Assembly: GCA_018398585.1 (NCBI GenBank)
Contig: JAGTTD010000001.1
Span: forward strand, 38,641,938 to 38,705,937
Direction: 5' to 3'
DNA length: 64,000 nt
Source: Simmondsia chinensis
Lineage: Eukaryota > Streptophyta > Magnoliopsida > Caryophyllales > Simmondsiaceae
The notes under the pieces are model-generated. The model was not told where the DNA came from. It saw only the letters and a list, made by a program, of their open reading frames with translations, and did no database searches. The translations under genes and the position numbers were made by a program. Shown one piece after another: positions 34,366 through 46,084 of this stretch. Each line of letters starts with the position of its first letter. The stretch's first letter is position 1.

Positions 34366-37300
34366 GTGGGGGATGAGGATGTTGAAGAAGAATTGGAAGA
34401 AATCACAGCAGGTGAAGATTCAGCAGAACACACAGCCCACATCTCCTTACATGCCTTATCCGGGTCATCAACATTTCAGACCCTGCGTGTAACGGTATCA
34501 TTCAAAGGCAAGCCCATCCATATCCTGATAGACTCAGGATCAACTCACAATTTCCTTGATGAAACCCTTGCTCCCAGGCTGCAGTGCTCACTGAATCCAG
34601 TCTCATCTGTCGCCGTGGCTATAGCAGATGGCAGTAGTCTTAGCTGCAGTATGCAATGCCGTGATCTGGTCTGGAAGATGCAGGGGGCTTCTTACACCTC
34701 TAACTTCCTTCTCATTCCACTAGGAGGATGTGACATGGTCTTGGGAATAGAATGGCTACCTTAGGAGATATCAGATGTAACTTTCATAATCTCACAATGG
34801 CTTTCACATATGAAGGCTTATCCAGAGAGTTGAAGGGAACCAGATCCACCTCCTGCAAGTCAGTAGGAGCACGGGCCATTTCTAAGGCTCTAACAGAATC
34901 ACCCATCATTGCTTTCCTCCAAGTATTATCTGATCGAATTCATGAAGCAGGGGTCAGTCTACAAGCAATGCAACTGCATTTTGCATCTCAGCAACACTCA
35001 CAGGTCCCTCAAGAGGTAGCAGCTCTCCTCAATCAGTATAGCTCACTCTTTGACGAACCTCAACAATTACCTCCTCCTCGGCCCCCTTTTGATCACAAAA
35101 TAAACCTCAAGGAAGGCACTCCACCAATCAATAAACGCCCCTACCGTTATCCCTCTTTACAGAAGGATGTAATGGAAAACATGATTCATGAGCTGCTACG
35201 ATCCAGATACATACAACACAGCTGCAGCCCCTATGCATCAGCAGTGGTCATGGTTCGAAACAAGGATGGAGGATGGCGTATGTGCATCGACTATAGGGAC
35301 TTGAACAATGCCACGATTAAAGACAAGTTCCCTATACCTCTGGTAGAAGAATTATTTGACGAATTGGGAGCTGCAAGACTCTTCACCAAGTTGGATCTTC
35401 GCCCGGGATGCTATCAGTTCAGAATGCACGAAAATGATATACAAAAAACTGCATTTAAGACTCACTTTGGGCACTTTGAGTTCTTGGTTATGCCTTTTGG
35501 CTTAACCAATGCTCCTTCTACTTTCCAAGCACTCATGAACTCCATCTTTGTACCTTACCTCAGGAAGTTCGTGTTGGTTTTCTTCGACGATATACTTGTT
35601 TACAGTGCTCATTTGGAGGACCACGTACAACACCTGCGAATTATCTTCAACACACTGCAGCAACATCAATTGTTTGTCAAAAGAAGCAAATGCTCCTTTG
35701 CGGCCACCCGTATTGAATATCTAGGCCACTTCATCTTCCAAGGGAAGGTTGCAACTGATCCTGAAAAATTAAAGGCTGTTCAACAATGGCCAGTACCTAC
35801 CAACCTGAAGCAACTTCGTGGGTTTTTAGGCCTTACGGTGTATTACAGAAGATTCATTCAACACTACGGGCAATTAGCCAAACCTCTTACAGAACTCACG
35901 GGTAAGGACAAGCTGCAATGGACAGACCGTGCAGATCAGGCATTCACTTTGCTCAAAAATGCAGTAACATCAGCACCAGTTCTTACACTACCCAACTTCT
36001 CTATGCCATTCGAGATTGAGTCTGACGCCAGTAGCACGGGAATTGGGGCTGTGTTAGCACAGGCCAGACATCCTATTGCATTTCTCAGCAAAGCTCTCAG
36101 CCCAAAGCAACAAACTCTCTCAGCCTACGAGAGGGAACTACTTGCTATAGTAGCAGCGGTGCAAAAATGGCATCAATATTTGCTCAACAACACTTTTATT
36201 ATCCGGACAGACCAACAAAGCTTAAAGTATCTTCTCGAACAACAAATCCACACCCATTTTCAGCAGCTATGGCTATCCAAGTTAATTGGCTTTAGCTATA
36301 TCATCGAGTATAAAAGGGGAAGGACAATATCGTTGCTGATGCCCTCTCCAGAATATCAAGTTCTCAGATTACTTGTATGCTATTCTCATCCATTGACAGC
36401 AACCTTTACTCCATGATCCAACTCTGCTGGCAAACAGATTCTCACCTGCAACAACTCATTCGAGAGCTTGCTGCAGGGTCTCAACAGCACCCAAAATACA
36501 CCTGGAGTTCTGATCAACTGAAACGAAAGGGTAAGCTGGTCGTTGGGTATGATGATCATCTCAAGCATAAGATCCTATGTTGGCTCCATTCCTCCCCCAG
36601 TGGAGGCCATTCCGGACAAGATGCAACCATACACAGAGTGAAATCCCTTTTCTTTTGGAAAGGACTCACCAAGGATGTGGCTCGTTTCATTCGTCCCTGC
36701 CCCACATGTCAAGCCTGTAAAAACGAAACAGTAGCCTCTCCCGGCCTACTCCAACCTCTACCAATTCCTGACTCTGTTTGGACTGACATCTCCATGGATT
36801 TCATCGAGGGTCTTCCTCAGTCCTATGGAAAGAATGTCATATTTGTGGTGGTCGATCGCCTAAGCAAAGCCGCCCACTTCTTATCCTTGACACGCCCTTA
36901 TACGGCTCTCTCCGTGGCTCAACTCTACATGGACCACATCTACAAACTTCATGGACTTCCGCACTCCATCGTCAGTGACAGGGATACTATTTTCCAAAGT
37001 GACTTTTGGCAAGCATTATTTTCCATACAAGGGGTCGAATTGCACTTGTCCACCGCTTACCACCCCCAATCAGATGGCCAAACCGAGGTCGTCAATAGGG
37101 GACTTGAAACCTACATTCGATGTATGTGCAATACCCATCCTTCTCAATGGTCCAAATGTTTACCGCTCGCTGAGTGGTGGTACAATACCACCTGGCACTC
37201 TGCCACTCAAAAGATGCCTTATGAAACTGTATACGGCCAACCCCCACCGGTACACATTCCTTACATCTCGGGAGAAACTCAAATCGAAGCAGTGGACCGA

Positions 37301-37825
37301 AGTTTACAGCACAGGGAACGTATGATTCAGACTCTTAAATACCATTTGGCCAGAGCACAAAACCGTATGAAACAAATCGCTGACAAAAGAGGCTCCGATC
37401 GCACCTTTCAACCCGGTGATTGGGTTTACTTAAAACTCCACCCATACCGGCAAATTTCAGTGGCCCACTGCACTTCTCATAAACTCTCTCCCAAGTTCTA
37501 TGGTCCTTTCATGGTCCTCGCAGCTGTGGGAAAGGTAGCTTACCGCCTTGACTTACCCACATCCGCCCGGGTCCACAATGTTTTTCATGTCTCACAGCTC
37601 AAGCAGCACTTTGGGCACCCTTCCACCTCTTTCACTCAACTCCCTGACGACATCGAAGCAATTCCATGCAAAGAACCAGAGTTAATTCTGGAAAGAGGCA
37701 TTGTCAAACGCAACAACCGAGCCGTCACTAAGGTCCTAGTCAAATGGAAAGACCAACCACGCGAAACAGCTTCCTGGGAATTCCTATATGATCTTCAATT
37801 AAAATATCCTGATTTTCACCCTTGA
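34366..37825 (+). pseudogene. Gypsy pol: protease, RT, RNase H, integrase, chromodomain, frameshifted
   Basis: Protease has the active motif DSGSTHNF near 34530. RT (from about 35150) shows YRDLNNATIKDKFPIP, KLDLRPGCYQ, MPFGLTNAP and the FFDDILVYS active site near 35582. RNase H carries ESDASSTGIGAVL and ELLAIVAAVQKW. Integrase (frame 36377-37825, 482 aa) has an HHCC finger (GGHSGQDAT...CPTCQAC) and the D, D, E residues in SMDFIEGLP, VSDRDTIF and DGQTEVVNR. The C-terminus VLVKWKDQPRETASWE is a chromodomain, placing it among chromoviruses. Indels near 34755 and 36325 and one at the very end separate the frames. Confidence 0.93.
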
Positions 37826-37839
37826 GGACAAGGGTGATG

Positions 37840-37854
37840 TGGGGAAGGGAGTAT
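37840..37854 (+). promoter_or_regulatory. Gypsy polypurine tract
   Basis: GGGGAAGGGAGTAT directly upstream of the 3' LTR, the expected plus-strand primer. Confidence 0.85.
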
Positions 37855-38210
37855 TGTTACAGTTAAATCCACATTTGGCACCAAAAGTCTTGAGCAGGTT
37901 GTTAATTCTGCATTTTGGCAGCAAATTCAGTTAGGTAGGTGTAACTGGGGAATCTTAGCTACGCGGGAAGGATTTTTTGCAAAATTTGTTAGCTGTTTTC
38001 AATTTAATTGATTTTTGCAATTACATTTAGCATCTTATAAATAAGGAAGGTTGTAAAAAGCTAAAGGATCATCAATGAAAGTTAAACCCTATCTTCTCTC
38101 TTATTTCTCTCTTCTTTTCTCCCTCTAAACTCCAATTTCTCTTCTCCCTTTAAACCCTATCAATTGTTCAAATTCTGATCAGAATTCTACGAAATTAGAA
38201 TTCTGTATCA
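37855..38210 (+). repeat. Gypsy 3' LTR
   Basis: 356 bp with TATAAATAA at 38036-38044; about 2% different from the 5' LTR. Confidence 0.95.
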
Positions 38211-38215
38211 AATTA

Positions 38216-38642
38216 CTATGGTAATGTACAATATGAAGAGTTTAATTTATGACTTAAAATTGTCAATTTTTGAGATTTGAAAGTTTAATTTTTGTTGGTT
38301 CTTTGGGCAATTTTTGTAATGTTTGTCCTTCACGATTATAATTTTGGTATTAAAGGTGAAGAACTTAGTTTTAAAATTTTTTAAGATCGTTTTTAATATT
38401 TTATTTTAATTATTATTTAGAGCATAGTTGAAAGTTTAATTTATGATTTTTTGGACAGTTTTGCTTTTAAAAGTGAGGAGTTTATTCTTTGTCGACTTTT
38501 ATTCTAATATATTTTGATTTATTATAGATTTTTTGTTATTGAAGTGATTGGAATTCTGAATTTTATGTATAATATTGTTAAGGATATATTTATTAATTTA
38601 TTGATTTATATGATTAGCCATTTATATTGCATTAAGTATTGT
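38216..38642. repeat. AT-rich tandem repeat, right part
   Basis: Continues the repeat interrupted at 32941. Its last 130 bp parallel 31710-31853. No gene. Confidence 0.6.
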
Positions 38643-38824
38643 TATTAGAGTATTCTAGAACCCTCCTCTAGCCTAGGGTTTACATTGTATTTTACCCTTG
38701 TACCCCTTGACTTATGATATGTAATAGGGTATTTTAGTCCTTTATGTATTTATCTCTGCCTATATATAGACCCCCTATGTAACCTCTTTTATTCATTCAA
38801 TTTATATAATTCTCTACATTTATA
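38643..38824 (+). repeat. Copia 5' LTR
   Basis: TATTAGAGTATTCTAG at the start and TTTATA at the end, with TATATATAGA near 38761 as a probable TATA box. The tips are TA...TA, not TG...CA. Confidence 0.9.
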
Positions 38825-38836
38825 TGGTATCAGAGC
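38825..38836 (+). promoter_or_regulatory. Copia primer binding site
   Basis: TGGTATCAGAGC, exact match to the initiator-Met primer site, immediately after the LTR. Confidence 0.95.
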
Positions 38837-38959
38837 CCAGGCTTTGACCTTTTCTTTTTTTTTTTTTCTTCCGCTCTTTAATTTCTATTCTTTTTTTAAT
38901 TTATTGCATTGTGTTGATTTCTTTTTTTTTTTTTCAGTTTTTAATTCTTTAATTCATCA

Positions 38960-41900
38960 ATGACAACTAACCCTAGTCGATCCTACGCTAACGCTCTCTC
39001 TTCTCCTCCTCGTTCTGTTGCCGCCCAGCCGCTGGTGGAGGACGGTCTCGACAGTACTGCCCCCCCACCAGCAATGCTTGGTGCCGCCATGCCTGGGGTG
39101 GTGCCCGACACCAGTTATGTCGGGTCCATCACCTCCGGCAACCCAATCTCTCGATCCGTCGATGCCGGTGTCGCCATCTCCGGTACTCTACCACCACTTG
39201 GGAGGCCTACAGTGACCCCAGGACTTAGTTTGGGCATCCCCACCTCCTTCTCTTCTCTTTTCTCCCTTCCTCCTTTCTCCACATCGGTCACTGGTACTGC
39301 CGGTGCCGGTGCCGGTGCCGGCGCCGGTGCAGCACCCAACCCCCCATCATCACTCCCTAGTGTCGGTGGTGGCTTCGGGTCTACTTACCCCAATATTCTC
39401 AACCCTAGTCCATTAAACCCTAATTTATATAATCAGTCCCCTTCACCTGTTTTAATTCCCCTATCCAATATTGCTAATATTGTAACAATCAAACTTGAGT
39501 CAACTACTGATTATCCGCCCTGGCGTGAATAGTTTAACATGTTGCTAATCTCTCACCAATTATTAGGGTTTATAGATGGTACCTATCCTTGTCCCCCTGC
39601 CCAAATCAATCTTCCCAATGGATCGACCTTTTCAAACCCAGATTATCTCAATTGGGTTCGCATGGATCAAAGTCTCAGATCCTGCATTTCTGCTACCTTG
39701 TCTCGTCCTTTATTAAATGACATTGTTCGCCACTCTACATCCAAAGCCATGTGGGATGCCTTAGCTAAACGTTTTCGGGATCACTCCATGGCTAAGAAGT
39801 TTGATCTCGGAACCCAATTAATAAATCACCGTAAGGATGGCAAAACAATGGACGCTTACCTCTCAGAATTAAAATCAATAACGGATGACCTAGCTGCCAT
39901 TGATTCTCCCGTCTCTCAAAAAGAATTTCAACACTTTGCAATTTATGGTTTACCCCCCCGAATATAGTGCTTTTGCCATGTTTTCTCGACAAACAAACAA
40001 AACATATACCTACGAGGAGTTAAAAACCTCGTTACTCAATGAAGAGGCTGCTTTAACTCGCCAATCTGGACGTCCTCACCCCGACACTAGCCACGCAATG
40101 GTGGCATAGGGTCAACCCCAGCCCGGTCAACAACTAGGCCGTAGCAACCCGAACCACGGTGGCAACCGTGGCCGTGGCAAAGGCAGGAACAAGCGGGGCG
40201 GGCGTGGCGGTCGTGGTGGACAGCCCGGCCAGCACCCGTACCCGACTCCAACTGGTGCACCCCCTCACCCTAGCTCAGTCCGATCCCCATTTGGTCTCCC
40301 TTCTAACTCTAGCGCAGGTGTGCTTGGTCCCGGTCCCCAATACTGCCAAATTTGTTTTCAAGTTGGTCACATGGCTCTCACTTGTCCCCACCGGTTTGAC
40401 AACACCCTTGCTCCGGATCCCTCTCAATCCTTTGCTGCCATGTCGATTAGAGAACCGCACGATTTCAACTGGTACCCTGACTCCAGCGCTACAAACCATA
40501 TGACGCCCTATCCAGGTATTCTCAAAACTCTTGTTCCTTATTCCGGTCATAAGAGTGTTCTTGTTGGTAATGGGGCGTTACTACCGGTGACACATGTGGG
40601 CTGTACTTCTATAACAACCCCAAACTCCTCCCTACAGCTTAAAAACGTTATGCTTGTATCTAATCTCACACATAACCTCTTATCCATAAAACAACTATGC
40701 CAAGATAATAATTGTAGGGTTGAATTTGACTCCAGTTTCTTTGGTGTCAAGGACAAAACTATGAGGATGCCGCTTCTTCGAGTACCCAGTAATGGGTCCC
40801 TATATAGTTTCTCGCCTCATGACATTGGACTCGTAGCACATGTGCGGAATGGTGATTTGTGGCATCAGAGATTAGGACACTTAGGCAATGCTAATCTTGA
40901 TTTGATTTGTAAAAGACATTTGTTTTCGCGAGTTAAATTTACAGGTACATGTAATTCATGTTGCTTAGGTAAGTCCCATAAACTTCCTTTTGAACGTGCA
41001 TTACGCAAAACTACTATGCCGTTACAAATAATTCACTCTGATGTTTGGCAATCTCCTGTTCTCTCTAACTCTGCGTTTAAATATTATGTCCTCTTTATTG
41101 ATAATTTTACTCGATTCACCTGGCTTTAGCCAATGCGGCAAAAATCTGATGTTTACGAAAAATTCTCTATTTTCAAAAATCTAGTTGAAAACTAATTTAA
41201 TCTGATCATTAAGATTTTTCAAAGTGATGGCGGAGGCAAATACGATCATCGACGCATGAATGCCCTATGTTGTGATGCTGGTATTCATTTCCGCTTATCT
41301 TGTCCTGATAACCCCGAACAAAATGGGGTGGCGGAACGCAAGCATCGACATTTATCTGAAATGGCACGGACACTTTTAATACATTCTAAGTTACCTTACA
41401 AGTTTTGGGATAACGCTTTCTGTACCACTTGTTTTATTATAAATCGTCTACCCACACCAAATCTTTCAAACTATTCCCCTTTCCAAAAATTATTTCAAAC
41501 CCCACCGGATTACTCTCGTTTTCTCGTCTTTGGGTGTGCATTTTATCCTAACATCACACCCCGTGCCCCTCATAAACTTGCCCCACGCTCCACCCCCTGC
41601 ATTTTACTAGGCTATGCCGCCCGATACAAGGGATATCGGTGTTTTAATCCTAAACTTAAACGTTTGTATATAAACCGGCATGTCGTCTTTGATGAAACCC
41701 GTTTTCCGTACAATGACCTTATTAATCAATGTCAAGTAGTCTCTGATGTCGCTAATCCCCCATCATTACTACTTTGTACTACCCCCCCAGTTGCTCCCCT
41801 TCCCCCACCCATCTCACTGGTTGCGGCTGCCTGGCGGCCTATGCCGCTTCAGCCCATGGTGGCCACGCCACCACCTCCCCCTCCTGATTCACCCAGGGTG

Positions 41901-43715
41901 CTCACCGAGCCACTGGAGCATACTAGTGGGCCCCTTCGGGAACCAGCCCCCTCGGGAACCCCACCACCCGAACCTACCGCAACCCCCATCCCCCTGGCAC
42001 CACAACCTGACACCGAACAGCCCCTAGCACCATAACCCGACATCGAACAACACCCTCCCCATGTGCAACCCCCTTCGGTTGGACCTTGCCTTATCACGCA
42101 CTCCATGCAAACACGTCTTAAAGCTGGTATACGCAAGACTAAGTACCCTCTATCTCTCTCCTCCATCACTGTAGTTCAAGAGCCCACATGTTACTTACAG
42201 GCAGTGAAAAATCCAAAGTGTCAAGAAGCCATGGCGGATGAATTTAATGCCCTCATTCTCAACAACACCTGGGACTTAGTACCACATGACCCCTCTCAAA
42301 ACCTTGTTGGAAGCACCTGGAAATACAAAGTCAAGTACAAAGCGGATGGCTCGGTTGAACGATTCAAGGCCCGCCTTGTAGCCCCAGGCTTTCACCAACG
42401 TGAAGGTCTTGACTACAAAAAAACCTTTAGTCCTGTTGTCAAGCCAACAACCATACGCTTTATACTTACTCTCGCTGTCACATACAATTGGCCTATCCGT
42501 CAATTGGATGTCAAAAATGCTTTCCTACATGGTAACCTTGAGGAAGAAGTTTACATGAGACAACCAAAAGAGTTCATACATCCTAAATTTCCAAATCATG
42601 TATTTCGCCTACGCAAGGCATTATATGGTTTGAAACAGGCACCTCGGGCATGGTTCCAGCGATTTAGTACGTTCTTACTTAGCCTTGGCTTCATTTGTTG
42701 CTGTGCTGACCCATCCCTTTTTATTAAGAAGACAAACTCTCACCTAACTTGCCTCTTACTCTATGTCGATGATATAATCCTAGCCGGTACCAATTCAGGC
42801 CAACTTAGCACCTTGGTTACCTCTCTTTCTAGCCAATTTGCCAGGAAAGACCTTGGCCCGCTCCACTTCTTCCTTGGAATTGAGGCTAAGCGCACACCTA
42901 ATCAACTCTTCCTATCACAACACAAATACACCATTAATCTCCTGTCTAGACATAACCTATGTGACGCCAAACCCGTCAAAATCCCCCTCCCAACCCGAGC
43001 ACATCTCTCACTGAGTGATGGGGACCTTCTTGAGGATCTTACTGAGTACAGGAGTGCTGTGGGGGAACTTCAGTACCTAACCATGACTCGACCAGACATC
43101 AGCTACGCTGTCAACCTTGTATCTCAGTTCATGCATAGTCCTCGTACTTCTCACTGGCAAGCGGTGAAACGTATTCTTTGGCACCTCAAAGCCACTCCGG
43201 AACATGGCCTCTCTATTTTTCCCGCTCAAAAGTTGATAGTCATTGCCTACGCTGATGTCGATTGGGGTGGCTGTTCGGATACACGTCGCTCTACCACTGG
43301 TTATGCGCTCTATCTTGGTCTGAACCTCATCTCTTGGAGAGCGAAGAAACAGGCTACTGTCTCCAAATCCACTACTGAGTCTAAATATCGGGCTGTTGCT
43401 CAAGCTGTCGCTGAAAGCAATTGGATCCGCTACCTTATGAGGGACCTTGGTCTGCGTCATCCTGGCCCCATCATCACCTATTGCGATAACGTCTCGGCTT
43501 CCTACCTAGCAGTCAACCTCACCTCCAACGATCGTAGCAAACATGTTGACGTTGACTTCCATTATGTTCGTGAGAAGGTGCTTAAAGGTGATTTACAGGT
43601 TCACTATACCCCGACAGATAGACAGATCGCTGACATCTTCACCAAGGGTCTTGCTACTGATCGTTTCCTTCAACACAGGACCAATCTTTGCGTTCTTCCA
43701 CCACGCTCAGATTGA
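38960..43715 (+). pseudogene. Copia gag-pol polyprotein, disrupted
   Basis: Starts MTTNPSRSYANALSS at 38960. Gag continues (WDALAKRFRDHSMAKKF), then a CCHC knuckle (CQICFQVGHMALTC), protease (WYPDSSATNHMT, where family members usually read DSG or DSA), the GAG-pre-integrase finger (LWHQRLGHLG...CNSCCLGKSH), integrase D, D, E (IHSDVW, FQSDGGG, NPEQNGVAERKH), RT with YVDD near 42762, and RNase H ending FTKGLATDRF. In-frame stops lie at 39530, 40107, 41127, 41193 and 42033, and a frameshift occurs near 39952 at a run of seven C. The RT-RNase H block (42063-43715, 550 aa) is the longest open part. Confidence 0.93.
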
Positions 43716-43722
43716 GGGGGCG
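43711..43722 (+). promoter_or_regulatory. Copia polypurine tract
   Basis: ATTGAGGGGGCG just before the 3' LTR. Confidence 0.85.
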
Positions 43723-43904
43723 TATTAGAGTATTCTAGATTCCTCCTCTAGCCTAGGGTTTACATTGTATTTTACCCTTGTACCCCTTGACTTATGGTAT
43801 GTACAAGGGTATTTTAGTCATTTCTGTATTTATCTCTGCCTATATATAGACCCCATATGTAATCTCTTTTATTTATTCAATTTATATAATTCTCTATATT
43901 CATA
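43723..43904 (+). repeat. Copia 3' LTR
   Basis: 182 bp, same tips as the 5' copy (TATTAG...CATA). Confidence 0.93.
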
Positions 43905-43909
43905 ATTGT

Positions 43910-44330
43910 TTCATGAGTTAAATTATTTTTGTCATTTGGAGATACAAAATTAATTTTAATTCTTGTTTTATAGTTATTTGAGATATGACTCCCATATAAT
44001 TAACCAAACAAATCCGAATTCTCACTGGTGGACTCCTCGGCGATTTATAGAAATTACAAAGATTACCTATGTCTCAATCAAAGAAATACCAAGCATTATA
44101 GAACTATAAACTCTTATAATTTAGTTTTTTTCTTATCCTATTTGCTGTTTTATTACTAAAAATATTGAAGAACTAATGTATTATCAAGTCTCTTGATCCA
44201 AAAAATAAAAAAACTAAAACTCAAACCTCTTATGAGAGTATGACCTCTCCTTCTTAGGACTATAAACTGGTCTTCTTTTTGTAAACAACTAATAAATACC
44301 ATGAACATGTGAAATATAAACTAATTACTA
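43910..44330. other. AT-rich spacer
   Basis: The first 80 bp are paralogous to 32514-32570; the rest has no recognisable gene or repeat. Confidence 0.5.
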
Positions 44331-44333
44331 TTA

Positions 44334-45342
44334 GTCTGTGTTTGGAGTATGAAATTGGAGGCTGGAATTGGGGCTGAGGTTGGAATTGGAGCCCATAATT
44401 CTAATCATGTTGTTTGGTTCACCTACTGGAATTAGAATTACAATTCCACTGCCCAATTCCATGAAATTGGATTTTAACTGAAAATCAAACTTTCCAATTC
44501 CTTAGGGTGGGGGTAAGGAATTGCAATTCCATATTAACTCCATTAACCTAAAATCCAAAATGATCCACCCAATCCAAAATAACTCAAACTCTAAAGACTT
44601 AGACAAAAACTAAAATTTGTCCCAAACCTCGAAATCACCCAACTCGATTGAGTTGAACTTGAAATGACCAAAATCACTTTAATGCAAATTCTGAAATAAC
44701 CCAACGTGATTGATTCAAAACTCGAGATGGCTCAAATCTAGAAAATAAAACTATTCGACTTGAATGTGATGTAAACAAGTTGAGCCAAAGTGAAAATAAC
44801 CCGACCAAATTGACCAAAATTTTAATATGATCCATACCCAAAATCACCCGACCCCTCTTAAACTCTGCCTAAGATGACTCAAAATTTGAAATGATATAAA
44901 TCATTTGTCCCAAAACAAAGATGACTCAAGCTTGAAATGACATAAATGAACTTAAACTCGATCTTAACTATCCTGAATCCCAAAAACACCTAACCCGATT
45001 AATTAAAAATCCTCCTTAATTTGAGCACCAAATGATTTGACGCGATACTCGACCTAATTTGACTCGAATATCGAATAACTCGAACTCAAATTGAATCGTT
45101 CTGACCGTAATAACTTGAATACAACATGAACTGCCCAACCGAAATCGAACTGTAGTTGATCCACACTTGAAATACTCCAATTAAATTGACCAGAAACCCT
45201 CGACAATTCGAATCATTACGCAGTTATAATTCCTACCTCCAATTCCTTTGACGAACCAAACAATGGAATTTCAATTCCACCAGAATTCCAATTGGAATTG
45301 CATTCCACAGTCCAATTCCAATTCTATGTTCCAAACAGAGCC
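44334..45342. mobile_element. PIF/Harbinger-like (Tourist-type) MITE, about 1 kb, TSD TTA
   Basis: Left tip GTCTGTGTTTGGAGTATG and right tip (complement) GGCTCTGTTTGGAACATAG form imperfect terminal repeats that continue with AATTGGA. TTA flanks both sides (44331-44333 and 45343-45345). TTA duplications with a GGC...GTTTGG tip are typical of Harbinger MITEs. The inside repeats short phrases like TCGAAATGACC and AAACTCGA and encodes no transposase. Confidence 0.85.
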
Positions 45343-45345
45343 TTA

Positions 45346-46084
45346 GCGGCAATACTAAACTCTAGCTAAGCCAAATCATAATTAAGAAAAAATATTACCG
45401 TTTAATTTGGTTTTCTTCTTCCTCTTCTTCTGCTTCTCTTCTAACCCTAATATCTGTCTTTTTAAATTTCTTCTCTAACTCTAACTCTCTCTCAATTCTT
45501 CCTAATTCTATGATGTACCTCTAATAAGTGCATTAGATTTACGGAGTTTACATTGTTAATTAATTTTTTAATTTATATATATTTGAAGGACTAATATATT
45601 ATCAAGCCTCTTGGTCCTAAAACAAAGAGGAAAACTTAAGCCTCTTACTAAAGTGTTGCTTTCTGAAAATCGCTTGGTTGAGAGTTTTTTCTATGCATAA
45701 TATAAGGAAATTATTTTTTACCCTATTGCATGTCATACTTTACTCGAACCCCACACCCATGGTATGAAATATGGCATACTATGTTCCTAAGTTGAAGACA
45801 AATTCAGGATTTGTAGCGAAAGTATGATACAGTATTTGCTTCTTACTTCGGAGAAACTATTATTTCATAGCCTATGGGTTGTGGATTGCTCATGGTCGCC
45901 TAGTGTTGGTGCCAAATATTTTTCCATTTTATGCTCCATTGCTGAACGAACTCTGCGATTATGGGTTTTTTTTTTGTGTGGTTTTGGACCCTAAAAATGG
46001 AAAACGAACTCCATTTCGTGCTCCAATATTTTGGTGATGATTGTTTTTGTCGTTTCAGAATTTAATGTTGTTGTAAATCTATAT
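45346..46084. other. Intergenic DNA with no feature recognised
   Basis: A CT-rich patch (45405-45500) and otherwise unremarkable AT-rich sequence. No frame longer than background. Confidence 0.4.

Larger units (their letters stand above)
32942..38210 (+). mobile_element. Ty3/gypsy chromovirus, full length, TSD AATTA
   Basis: LTRs at 32942-33296 and 37855-38210 start TGTTACAG and end GTATCA. AATTA flanks both sides (32937-32941 and 38211-38215). The LTRs differ at about 7 sites plus one indel, about 2%, making this the youngest datable LTR element here. Order is gag, protease, RT, RNase H, integrase, chromodomain. Three or four one-base frameshifts inactivate it. Confidence 0.95.
38643..43904 (+). 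mobile_element. Ty1/copia element, full length, TSD ATTGT
   Basis: Two 182-bp LTRs (38643-38824 and 43723-43904) are flanked by ATTGT (38638-38642 and 43905-43909). They differ at about 12 sites (6.6%). Primer site, gag-pol and polypurine tract are all in place. Short LTRs and the protein order suggest the Ale/Retrofit side of plant copia, but this needs a tree. Confidence 0.95.

Noticed and set aside
39115..39339. A - strand frame with Ala-Pro repeats
   Set aside because: Antisense shadow of the copia gag, which has clear homology in the sense frame.
38640..43903. Copia LTR boundaries read as TG...CA
   Set aside because: That reading gives no matching target duplication and misaligns the two LTR starts; TATTAG...CATA gives a perfect ATTGT duplication.
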